Assembly: GCA_001899255.1 (NCBI GenBank)
Contig: MKVX01000018.1
Span: 249,150-313,149, forward strand
DNA: 64,000 nt
Direction: 5' to 3'
Origin: Rhizobiales bacterium 62-47
GTDB taxonomy: Bacteria > Pseudomonadota > Alphaproteobacteria > Rhizobiales > Xanthobacteraceae
Position 1 is the first letter of the stretch; every line of letters begins with the position of its first letter. The notes below the pieces were generated by a model. That model did not search any database and was not told the DNA's origin. It saw only the letters and a list, made by a program, of their open reading frames with translations. The position numbers and the translations under genes were made by a program. Below are positions 45,068-53,150 of the stretch, piece after piece.

Positions 45068-46722
45068 AATTCGGTCCAGCCAAACCTGATGATGCAATCG
45101 GCGGCGTGACGGTTCATACCTTGCGCCAAGGTCAACTGGTGATGAAGAAGGGCACCACGATCGGACGTGCCGAAGCGGAAGCGTTGAAGCAAGCCGGCGT
45201 CGAGCAGATCGTCGTGATCCGGCTTGAAGAGGGCGACGTTTCGGAAGATGTCGCCGCCGCCGATATCGCCAAGTCGATTGCCGGTGACGGCGTCACCGTC
45301 GAGCGTGCCTTCACGGGCCGCGCCAATCTGTTCGCATCCCGGCCAGGCATCCTGGTGGTCGACCGCGAGGCGGTGGGACGCATCAACAATATCGACGAGG
45401 CCATCACCTTCGCGACACTCTCGGCTTACAAGCCAGTGGTCGAAGGCGAGATGATCGCCACGGTGAAATTGATTCCGTTCGGTGTCGAAAGCCGCCTGCG
45501 CGATGCTGCGGTGGCCGCCGCCGGACACAATGCGTTACGCGTTGCGCCGTATGTCATCAAGCGGGTTGGTGTCGTTTCGACGATGCTGCCGGGGTTGGCG
45601 CCGAAGGTGATCGAGAAGACACTGCGCGTTACCGCCGACCGACTGGCGCCCGCGGGCGCCAAGATCGTCGTCGAGCGACGCGTGCCGCATGATGAAACGG
45701 CACTGGCTGCCGCGATCAAGGATGTGCTCGCGCTCGATGTGGAGATGGTGCTCGTGTTCGGCGCATCGGCAATTGCCGACCGGCGCGATGTGATCCCCGC
45801 CGCCATCGTCAGCAATGGCGGTACCGTCGATCATTTCGGCATGCCGGTCGATCCGGGCAATCTGCTGCTGATGGGAACGGCCGGAGGCCGGCCTGTGCTC
45901 GGTGCGCCGGGTTGCGCGCGTTCGCCGGTTGAAAACGGCTTCGACTGGGTGCTGATGCGGATGCTGGCGGGGCTGAAGGTCGAACGCTCCGACATCACCG
46001 GCTTTGGCGTCGGTGGACTGCTGATGGAGATCGTGACGCGTCCGCAACCGCGCATTCCCGAGCCGCCGGCGGTCACCAATACGGTTGCGGCGGTCGTGCT
46101 TGCCGCGGGCCGTTCGACGCGCATGGGAGGCCCAAACAAGATGCTGGCCGAAGTTGCCGGCAAGCCGTTGGTGCGCATTGCCGTCGAGCAGGCGCTGGCA
46201 TCGAAAGCGTCGCCTGTGATCGTGGTGACGGGGCACCAGTCCGCCGAAATCGAGAAGGTGCTGGCCGGGCTCGACGTGACGTTCGCGCACAATCCGAATT
46301 TCGCCAGCGGTCTTGCAAGCTCGGTGCGCACCGGCATCGCCGCCGTACCGGACAATGCGAGCGGTGCGTTGATCTGCCTCGGCGATATGCCTCTGGTCGA
46401 TGGCGCGCTGCTCGACAAGCTGATCGCGGTGTTCTCGCCGGAACGTGGCAGCTTGATCGCCGTTCCCGTTAGCGGTGGCCGACGCGGCAACCCGGTGCTG
46501 TGGTCGCGCCGCTTCTTCGGCGAGTTGATGGCAGTGGACGGCGATATAGGTGGACGGCACTTGATCGATCATCACAGCGAAGCGGTGGTCGAAGTGCCGG
46601 TCGATGGCAACGGCGTGTTTCTCGACATCGACACACCGCAGACGCTGCAACTGGTTCAGCAGGCTGGCGAAGTTCAGGCGCCGCCGCTCAGCCCGCGGCT
46701 GCCTTCCCGTTCACCAAGTTGA
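45064..46722 (+). CDS. Fused molybdopterin-binding (MoeA/CinA-like) and MobA-like nucleotidyltransferase
   Basis: 552 residues from GTG 45064. Residues 1-335 form a MoaB/Mog-like molybdopterin-binding domain (the conserved LVFGASAIADRRDVIPAAIV and GRPVLGAPGCARSPVENGFD). Residues about 350-535 are a MobA/MocA nucleotidyltransferase: AAVVLAAGRSTRMGGPNKML is the NTP-binding loop, LICLGDMPLVD the metal-binding Asp region and GRRGNPVLW the later motif. It probably adds CMP to molybdopterin for the cytosine dinucleotide cofactor used by CO dehydrogenase-like enzymes. Last gene of the cluster. Confidence 0.88.
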   Translation: MKFGPAKPDDAIGGVTVHTLRQGQLVMKKGTTIGRAEAEALKQAGVEQIVVIRLEEGDVSEDVAAADIAKSIAGDGVTVERAFTGRANLFASRPGILVVDREAVGRINNIDEAITFATLSAYKPVVEGEMIATVKLIPFGVESRLRDAAVAAAGHNALRVAPYVIKRVGVVSTMLPGLAPKVIEKTLRVTADRLAPAGAKIVVERRVPHDETALAAAIKDVLALDVEMVLVFGASAIADRRDVIPAAIVSNGGTVDHFGMPVDPGNLLLMGTAGGRPVLGAPGCARSPVENGFDWVLMRMLAGLKVERSDITGFGVGGLLMEIVTRPQPRIPEPPAVTNTVAAVVLAAGRSTRMGGPNKMLAEVAGKPLVRIAVEQALASKASPVIVVTGHQSAEIEKVLAGLDVTFAHNPNFASGLASSVRTGIAAVPDNASGALICLGDMPLVDGALLDKLIAVFSPERGSLIAVPVSGGRRGNPVLWSRRFFGELMAVDGDIGGRHLIDHHSEAVVEVPVDGNGVFLDIDTPQTLQLVQQAGEVQAPPLSPRLPSRSPS

Positions 46723-46774
46723 AACGCACCCCGCTTTAGGATCGCGCGTCGTTCGATCCTTTCGGGGGAAGGGG

Positions 46775-47167
46775 ATGCTTTTGGGTGTCGTTGCCGCGCG
46801 CAGCCGCGTGGTGGCTTTGTCAGCGCTGATTTTACCACTGCTGATCCTGCACGTTTCGTCTTCGGCTGAGGCTGCTGGCGCATTCGCCATCGGTCAATGC
46901 GGTGCCTATGGTCAGGCGTTCGACTATCCCGGCGAAGCTGCGGCGATTGCCGCTGCCCGCAAGCAATGCACTGGCAAATGCGAGACAGTGACGATGAAGC
47001 GCGCCTGCGTCGCGTTGTCGATCGACATGACCAATCCCTGCGGCGCGCACGGTTATGCAGTGGCGCCGCGCATTTCGACCTCCTTGAATAGCGCGACGCG
47101 CAAGTGCTACGAATTCGGTGGCAAGGAATGCGTCATTCGCGCCTGGGCGTGTGACGCCAAAGGATAA
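46775..47167 (+). CDS. Secreted DUF4189-like Cys-rich protein
   Basis: 130 residues with a signal peptide (VVALSALILPLLILHVSSSA, cleavage near EAAG). The mature part has paired cysteines and DUF4189 features: AFAIGQCGAYGQAFDYPGEA and AARKQCTGKCETVTMKRACV. Probably a disulfide-bonded periplasmic protein. The GGGG-rich leader before ATG 46775 may act as the ribosome binding site. Confidence 0.72.
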   Translation: MLLGVVAARSRVVALSALILPLLILHVSSSAEAAGAFAIGQCGAYGQAFDYPGEAAAIAAARKQCTGKCETVTMKRACVALSIDMTNPCGAHGYAVAPRISTSLNSATRKCYEFGGKECVIRAWACDAKG

Positions 47168-47224
47168 TCAGGGACAACGCCATCTCCCGCAGCATGGTGT
47201 AGCCCCCGCGAGCGATTGGAATCC

Positions 47225-47635
47225 ATGCAATTCGATACCAAAATCGCGGTGGTCATCCGCACTGACCTTGCCGTCTGGCAAAAGTTGAACGTTGCGGCGT
47301 TTCTCACCAGCGGCATCACCGCCGCATTTCCCGTCAGCGTCGGCGAACCCTATCGGGATGGTTCGGGCACACCGTATTTGGCGCTGATCGGCCAGCCGAT
47401 CCTGATCTATGGCGGCGATGCGCCGGCGCTGACGCGGGCGCTGGAGCGCGCGCTGGCGCGCAACGTGACGCCGGCGGTCTACACCGAGGACATGTTCAAG
47501 ACGACGCACGATGCCGCCAACCGGGAGGCGGTGCTCGCGGTGCAGCGGCCGGATCTCAATCTGGTCGGTCTGGCGATGCGTGCCGAACGCAAGGTCATTG
47601 ACAAGATCGTCGATGGATTGAAGTTTCACAGCTAG
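47225..47635 (+). CDS. DUF2000 family protein
   Basis: 136 residues beginning MQFDTKIAVVIRTDLAVWQK, typical of DUF2000, and containing PILIYGGDAPALTRALERAL. The fold resembles peptidyl-tRNA hydrolase type 2, but the function is unknown. Short spacing (21 bases) to the next gene suggests an operon. Confidence 0.8.
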   Translation: MQFDTKIAVVIRTDLAVWQKLNVAAFLTSGITAAFPVSVGEPYRDGSGTPYLALIGQPILIYGGDAPALTRALERALARNVTPAVYTEDMFKTTHDAANREAVLAVQRPDLNLVGLAMRAERKVIDKIVDGLKFHS

Positions 47636-47656
47636 CTGCTACGCCAGACGAGGTGA

Positions 47657-48403
47657 ATGATGACGCGTGATTTTGCCGCAGGGAATTATCGCTTCATTCC
47701 CGCCGTGTTCCAGTTTTCCAGCGGTGCGGCGGCGAACGCCGGTTACGAAATCGAGCGCGTCCGCTTCGACAAGTTGTTGCCGCTGGCTCAGGGCTTCCAG
47801 TGCGCCGCGGAATACATGCGGGCTGCGGGGCGGCCGCTGACGGCGTTCTGCGCCTGCGAATTGCGTTCGCCCGCGGCGTTCAGCGAAGCGGGCTTTCGTG
47901 CCTTCAACGAGCACTATGTCAAGACGCTGGCGGAGTGGGGCATCTTCATCGATGGCGTCAATCCGGTGGCGCGCAGCAACGTCTGTCCCGAAATCGATCC
48001 GCCAGCCGAGCCATCGTTCTACGCGTTTTCCTTCACACGCCCGAAAGCCGATGCCGGTCCGACCTTCGTAACCGCAGGCGGAGCTGAATCGCGTAGCGGC
48101 GACACCCCCTACGCGGATCGTATCATCCGTTATCGCGATCTGAGTGCCGAGGGCCTGCGCGAAAAGGTGGCGTTCGTTGTCGGTGAGATGACCGATCGCC
48201 TGCATGCGTTCGGTGCAACGTGGAAGGATACGACAGCGGCACAAGCCTATACCGTGCACGACTTCCATCCGATGGTGGCGGATACGCTGGTGCGGCAAGG
48301 CGCGGCGCGCTCCGGGATCACCTGGCATTTCGCCCGGCCGCCGGTGATCGATCTCGAATTCGAGATGGATTGCCGCCGTGTAATGCGCGAGACAGTGATT
48401 TAG
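47657..48403 (+). CDS. Conserved hypothetical protein (possible RidA-like domain)
   Basis: 248 residues with two adjacent ATGs at 47657 and 47660. The segments CACELRSPAAFSEAGFRAFN and GVNPVARSNVCPEIDPPAEP and the C-terminal AQAYTVHDFHPMVADTLV faintly resemble the YjgF/RidA group, but I am not sure. No catalytic motif is clear. Co-oriented with DUF2000, likely the same unit. Confidence 0.55.
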   Translation: MMTRDFAAGNYRFIPAVFQFSSGAAANAGYEIERVRFDKLLPLAQGFQCAAEYMRAAGRPLTAFCACELRSPAAFSEAGFRAFNEHYVKTLAEWGIFIDGVNPVARSNVCPEIDPPAEPSFYAFSFTRPKADAGPTFVTAGGAESRSGDTPYADRIIRYRDLSAEGLREKVAFVVGEMTDRLHAFGATWKDTTAAQAYTVHDFHPMVADTLVRQGAARSGITWHFARPPVIDLEFEMDCRRVMRETVI

Positions 48404-48498
48404 GTCGCGTCCGCTCACCACGATTTGCATAACGACGCTCCAGTACTTACGTTGATGCAAGGCGCAACGACAACGCGCCTGCCATCCCGGAGCGATGA

Positions 48499-49758
48499 AT
48501 GGTTGACCTGCGCGCGGACGTGTTGGTGCTGGGCGCTGGCATTGTCGGAGTCAGTGCGGCGCTGCATTTGCAGCAACGCGGACGCGACGTTGTGCTCGTC
48601 GACAAGCATGGCATGGCGGGCGAGGAGACAAGTTACGGCAATGCCGGGCTGATCGAGTGTTCCTCGGTGTTTCCCTACATGTTTCCGCGCGATCTGCGAC
48701 AGATTTTGCGTTACGCCTCCAATTGCACCGCGGAAGCGCATTATCATGTCGATGCATTGTCTACCGTGCTGCCGTGGCTTTGGCATTATTTCCGCGCCTC
48801 GTCGCCCGAAGGCGCCATGCGCAGCGCGCGAGCGGCGCTGCCGTTGATCGCGCGCAGCCTCGTCGAGCATGAAGCCTTGATCGATGCCGCGGGCGTGCCG
48901 GATCTGCTGCGTCGGACCGGCTGGATCAAATTGTTTCGTTCGCAGGCAAGTCTCGCCAAAAGCGTCGCCGATCTCGAGCGCGCGCGGGAATTCGCTGGTG
49001 TCGAGGGGGATGTGCTCGATACTGCCGCGATTGCAATTCGCGAGCCGCATCTGTCGGGTCCATTCGCCGGCGCAATCTATTGGCCCGCACCAGGTTTCGT
49101 CCCAGACCCAGGCCGGCTCACGAAAGCCTATGCCGAACTGTTCGTTCGCAATGGCGGCCGCCTCTTTGCCGCCGATGCACGAACGCTGGAGCAGGCGCCG
49201 CACGGCTGGCGCATCAAGGATGCGAGCGGGCAGGCAGTGAAGGCGCGCGAATCCGTGGTTGCGCTCGGCCCCTGGTCCGATCTGGTGTTCGCGCCGCTCG
49301 GCTACAACATTCCGCTTGGCATCAAGCGCGGCTATCACCAGCATTTCGCCGCGCGCGGCAACGCCGTGCTCAATCATCCGATACTTGACGCCGATCGCGG
49401 ATATCTGCTGGCACCAATGAATCGCGGCATCCGACTGACCACCGGCGCGGAGTTCGCCTGCAGAGATGCGCCGCCGACTCCGGTGCAGATCGCGCGGACC
49501 CTGCCGGTTGCGCGCAGTCTGTTTCCTTTGGGCGACGCCGTCGATGCAAAGCCGTGGATGGGCGCGCGGCCGTGCCTGCCGGACATGCTGCCGGTGATCG
49601 GCAGAGCGCCGCGCCACCCCGGGCTGTGGTTCGATTTCGGACATCAGCATCATGGGCTGACGCTGGGTCCGGCGACCGGACGGCTGCTCGCCGAGATGAT
49701 GACCGGTGAAACGCCGTTTGCCGACCCGGCCCCGTTTGCGGTTGAGCGTTTCGGTTAA
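48499..49758 (+). CDS. D-amino acid dehydrogenase-like FAD-dependent oxidoreductase
   Basis: 419 residues of the DAO (PF01266) family. FAD-binding ADVLVLGAGIVGVSAALHLQ (6-25) is the Rossmann GxGxxG, followed by VVLVDKHGMAGEETSYGNAG, the DadA-like motif. The C-terminal HPGLWFDFGHQHHGLTLGPA is the second FAD region. It probably oxidises D-amino acids or a similar substrate and passes electrons to the membrane. Start ATG 48499; the nearby ATG at 48495 is out of frame. Confidence 0.82.
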   Translation: MVDLRADVLVLGAGIVGVSAALHLQQRGRDVVLVDKHGMAGEETSYGNAGLIECSSVFPYMFPRDLRQILRYASNCTAEAHYHVDALSTVLPWLWHYFRASSPEGAMRSARAALPLIARSLVEHEALIDAAGVPDLLRRTGWIKLFRSQASLAKSVADLERAREFAGVEGDVLDTAAIAIREPHLSGPFAGAIYWPAPGFVPDPGRLTKAYAELFVRNGGRLFAADARTLEQAPHGWRIKDASGQAVKARESVVALGPWSDLVFAPLGYNIPLGIKRGYHQHFAARGNAVLNHPILDADRGYLLAPMNRGIRLTTGAEFACRDAPPTPVQIARTLPVARSLFPLGDAVDAKPWMGARPCLPDMLPVIGRAPRHPGLWFDFGHQHHGLTLGPATGRLLAEMMTGETPFADPAPFAVERFG

Positions 49759-49989
49759 CTCTGCTGCCGGAAGGCACGCCGGGCGAGGGCAAGGATGTTG
49801 TAGATCTCTTGCATCGCTCCGCCTTGACGGTAGTGTGAAGGCCGCTTCGCTACGCTTGCTTGCGTCATGCGAATGTTAAATCCAGACCTTCACTGGTAAC
49901 TTGTATTTTGGTGGCATTCGACCTCATCCGCGACGCGACCGCATGAACGAATGCGGATATGATCGGCCCACTCGCTCAGGAGCTACGAT

Positions 49990-50244
49990 ATGAAAGTAAC
50001 CATTGAAGTCGATTGCACCCCGCTTGAGGCGCGTGAGTTCATGGGGCTGCCCGACGTGCAGCCGATGCAGACGGCGATGATGGAAAAGCTTCAGCAGCGG
50101 ATGTTGGAAAATATCGACAAATACTCGCCCGAGGCCATCATGCAGAGCTGGTTCACTTTCGATCCAAAGATCGGCGAGCGGTTTCAGGATATGTTCGCCA
50201 ATCTGACCGGACTCGCGACCGGACGCTCCAGCGACAAGAAGTAA
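49990..50244 (+). CDS. Small conserved protein (DUF6489-like)
   Basis: 84 residues, MKVTIEVDCTPLEAREFMGL followed by PDVQPMQTAMMEKLQQRMLE, helical and acidic near the start. Similar short proteins are common in alphaproteobacteria and annotated as DUF6489. Function unknown. AGGAGC at 49978-49983 precedes the ATG. Confidence 0.65.
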   Translation: MKVTIEVDCTPLEAREFMGLPDVQPMQTAMMEKLQQRMLENIDKYSPEAIMQSWFTFDPKIGERFQDMFANLTGLATGRSSDKK

Positions 50245-50459
50245 CAGCGCCGAACATTGCCGGACGCTGCGTGACGGTATCCGGAGCAGCCGCCTGCCAT
50301 TTGCGGGACAGGGCGGACCATAGCTGTTTCAATTATTTGCGTCGTTTGCCGTTGCAAAATGCCTCCCGGCAAATGCACAATCTGCGTCCCGATGCCGCCG
50401 GCCTGGCGGCCAAGAACGCCGCCAAGGCGTCGAGCAGTCCTGTGGATGGGAGAAGACGT

Positions 50460-52007
50460 ATGAGTGGCGCCAGGAAGCTGTCTTCGATGGATGCATCGTT
50501 CCTGTATCTCGAAACTCCCGAGATGCCGATGCATGTGGGGAGTATCGCCATCTTCCGGCTCCCGGAAAATTACGCTGGCAATTTCTTCGAAGACTTCAAG
50601 GCGATGATCGCCTCGCGGCTGCATATCGCGCCGATCCTCAAGTCGCGGCTTGAAAAGGCGCCGCTCGATATCGACCATCCGAGTTGGGTCGAGGACGATC
50701 AGTTCGATATCGATCGCCATATCTTCCGTGGCAGCCTGCCGGCGCCTTACGATCGTGCGACGCTGGAGCGCATCGTTGGCTGGATGCATGCCAAGCTGCT
50801 CAATCGCGCGCGGCCACTGTGGGAGTTCTATGTCTTCGAAGGCATGAAGGACAACGAGATCGGCCTTTACTCGAAGATGCATCATGCCTGCATCGACGGT
50901 GGCGCTGGTGCGGCGCTCACCAACATGATCTACGATATCTCGCCGGTGCCGCGCGAAATTCCCGAGCCGGCGGCGCAGCGCAAAGGTGGCCCGGAGCCGC
51001 GCGAGATTGCCGCCAACTTCATCGATTCCTATCAGCAGCTCTGGCGGCAGCCGCTCGACGGCTCGAACATGGCCAAGGGCATCGAGTTGCCGCGCTCCGG
51101 CAAGAGCGATCTCGGTTCGGTGTTGTTCGACAACGCCATGTTCCAGATCGAGAACGTGGTGAAGTTTGCGGGCAATGTACCGGGCATGCTCAAGAGCGTG
51201 TCGGAGGTTGTCGCCAAGATCGCCGATCCGAAATCGCGGGACAGCCTTGCCAGCATGGCGTCGCCGCCGACGATCCTCAACAAGTCAATCTCATCGGAAC
51301 GCAGCTTTGCTGGCGTATCGATCTCGCTGTCGCAAGCCAAGGCGCTGGCGAAGAAATCTGGCGGCAAGCTGAACGATGTGGTGCTGGCGCTCGCCAGCGG
51401 CGTGGTGCGGCGCTATCTGCTCAGTCAGGGCGCGCTGCCCAACAAGTCGCTGACCGCCGGCGTGCCGATCTCGCTGCGCGAGGAGGGCAACACCGAGGCC
51501 AACAATCAGGTTTTCGGCATGATTTGCTCGCTGGCCACCAATATCGAAGACCCGAAAGCGCGGCTGGAAGCGATTATCGCGCAGTCCAGTAAATCGAAGG
51601 AAATGTCGCATCCGCTGCGGGCGCTGATGCCGCAAATCTCCAACGTCTCGATGCTCGGTGCGCCGATCATGGTGCAGATCCTGGCGCTGCTCTACAGCCG
51701 CTCCAACCTCTCGGACGTGCTGCCACCGGCAATCAACATCACGGTGTCGAATGTGCCGGGCCCGCGCCAGACGCTCTACGCCAGCGGGGCGGAGCTGCTG
51801 CATATCTTCCCGGTGTCGATCTCGACGCATGGTGTGGCGCTCAACATCACGGTGCAGAGCTATCGCGATCAGCTCGATTTCGGCTTCATCGCGGGCGCCA
51901 ACGTCATTCCGCATGTGCAAGTGCTGGCCGATATGCTGCCCGGCGAACTGGATGCGCTGGAGGCCGCCTATGCGTCGGCGTCCGGTGCACAAAGCGCGGC
52001 AAGCTGA
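50460..52007 (+). CDS. Wax ester synthase/diacylglycerol acyltransferase (WS/DGAT family)
   Basis: 515 residues. The active site HHxxxDG is H141-H142-A-C-I-D146-G147 in KMHHACIDGGAGAALTN, and MDASFLYLETPEMPMHVGSI (10-29) is the typical N-terminus. ATG 50460 follows GGAGAAG. The enzyme esterifies fatty acyl-CoA with fatty alcohol or diacylglycerol and thus makes wax esters or triacylglycerol. Later segments NVPGPRQTLYASGAELLHIF and ISLREEGNTEANNQVFGMIC are WS/DGAT hallmarks. Fifteen bases before the epoxide hydrolase gene. Confidence 0.9.
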   Translation: MSGARKLSSMDASFLYLETPEMPMHVGSIAIFRLPENYAGNFFEDFKAMIASRLHIAPILKSRLEKAPLDIDHPSWVEDDQFDIDRHIFRGSLPAPYDRATLERIVGWMHAKLLNRARPLWEFYVFEGMKDNEIGLYSKMHHACIDGGAGAALTNMIYDISPVPREIPEPAAQRKGGPEPREIAANFIDSYQQLWRQPLDGSNMAKGIELPRSGKSDLGSVLFDNAMFQIENVVKFAGNVPGMLKSVSEVVAKIADPKSRDSLASMASPPTILNKSISSERSFAGVSISLSQAKALAKKSGGKLNDVVLALASGVVRRYLLSQGALPNKSLTAGVPISLREEGNTEANNQVFGMICSLATNIEDPKARLEAIIAQSSKSKEMSHPLRALMPQISNVSMLGAPIMVQILALLYSRSNLSDVLPPAINITVSNVPGPRQTLYASGAELLHIFPVSISTHGVALNITVQSYRDQLDFGFIAGANVIPHVQVLADMLPGELDALEAAYASASGAQSAAS

Positions 52008-52021
52008 ACACGGGGACTGCA

Positions 52022-53014
52022 ATGATCGAAATGCCGCCGCTTCAGTTCGCACAGACGAACGGCATCCGCATGGGTTTTTACGAGGCCGGGCCGGTGAGCG
52101 ATAAGCCGCCGGTGGTGCTGTGCCACGGCTGGCCGGAAATCGCTTTTTCATGGCGGCATCAGATCAAGGCGCTGGCTGATGCCGGCATCCGTGTCATTGC
52201 ACCGGACCAGCGCGGCTATGGTGCGACCGAGCGGCCCGATAACGTGGAAGCCTACGATCTCGAACACCTGACCGGCGATCTGGTCGGGCTGCTCGATCAC
52301 CTCAAGATCGACAAGGCGATCTTCGTCGGTCACGACTGGGGTGGCTTCGTGGTCTGGCAGATGCCGTTGCGTCATTTGTCGCGCGTCGCCGGGGTGGTCG
52401 GTATCAATACGCCGCATGTCGACCGTGCGCCGGCGGATCCGATCGCGCTGTATCGCAAGCGGTTCGGTGACAGCATGTATATTGTGCAGTTTCAGGACGC
52501 GGCCCGGCAACCGGACAAGATCTTCGGCAGCAAGGTCGCCGAGACGTTCGACTTCTTCATGCGCAAGCCGATGCCGCGCAAGCCGCAACAGGCCGAGGCG
52601 CCGACGGCAGGCGTCGGCGCTTCCTCGAAACTCAACCTGGCATTCCCGCAGATGGTCGCCGGCTATGACGCCAAGCTCGATCCGCGCAAAGAGATCCTGT
52701 CACCGGAGGAAATGAAGGTGTTCGTCGAGACCTTCAGCAAGACCGGATTCACTGGCGGCATCAACTGGTATCGCAATATGAGCCGCAATTGGGAACGCGC
52801 CGCAGGACTCGACCACACCGTGCGGGTGCCGTCGTTGATGATCATGGCGGAGGACGACGCCGTGCTGCCGCCGTCGGCGACCGAAGGCATGGAGAAGATT
52901 ATCCCTGACCTCGAGAAGTATCTGGTGCGCGACAGCGGCCATTGGACGCAGCAGGAGCAGCCTAACGAAGTCAGCAACAAGCTGATCGAATGGCGGCGGC
53001 GGAGATTCGGGTAA
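52022..53014 (+). CDS. Epoxide hydrolase (alpha/beta-hydrolase fold)
   Basis: 330 residues. HGWPE (35-39), nucleophile D105 in FVGHDWGGFV, and the late GHWTQQEQP with the catalytic His. These are sEH-type epoxide hydrolase features, with the oxyanion HGxP motif. Catalyses water addition to epoxides; haloalkane dehalogenase is less likely. Immediately downstream of the WS/DGAT gene and upstream of a P450, which together suggest fatty acid or terpene epoxide handling. Confidence 0.86.
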   Translation: MIEMPPLQFAQTNGIRMGFYEAGPVSDKPPVVLCHGWPEIAFSWRHQIKALADAGIRVIAPDQRGYGATERPDNVEAYDLEHLTGDLVGLLDHLKIDKAIFVGHDWGGFVVWQMPLRHLSRVAGVVGINTPHVDRAPADPIALYRKRFGDSMYIVQFQDAARQPDKIFGSKVAETFDFFMRKPMPRKPQQAEAPTAGVGASSKLNLAFPQMVAGYDAKLDPRKEILSPEEMKVFVETFSKTGFTGGINWYRNMSRNWERAAGLDHTVRVPSLMIMAEDDAVLPPSATEGMEKIIPDLEKYLVRDSGHWTQQEQPNEVSNKLIEWRRRRFG

Positions 53015-53015
53015 A

Positions 53016-53123
53016 CGTCATACTGAGGTGCGAGCCGCAAGCGGCGAGCCTCGAAGGATGACGCAAGGTGATGGATGCACCCATCCTTCGAGACGCGCAC
53101 AAGTGCGCGCTCCTCAGGATGAC
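53016..53123. repeat. Palindromic intergenic repeat, copy 4
   Basis: Two stems: CATACTGAGGTGCGAGCCGC/GCGGCGAGCCTCGAAGGATG and CATCCTTCGAGACGCGCAC/GTGCGCGCTCCTCAGGATG. Matches the family consensus. Sits between epoxide hydrolase and the P450 gene. Confidence 0.85.
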
Positions 53124-53150
53124 GGCATAAGGTGAGGAGAAGATTGAGCG

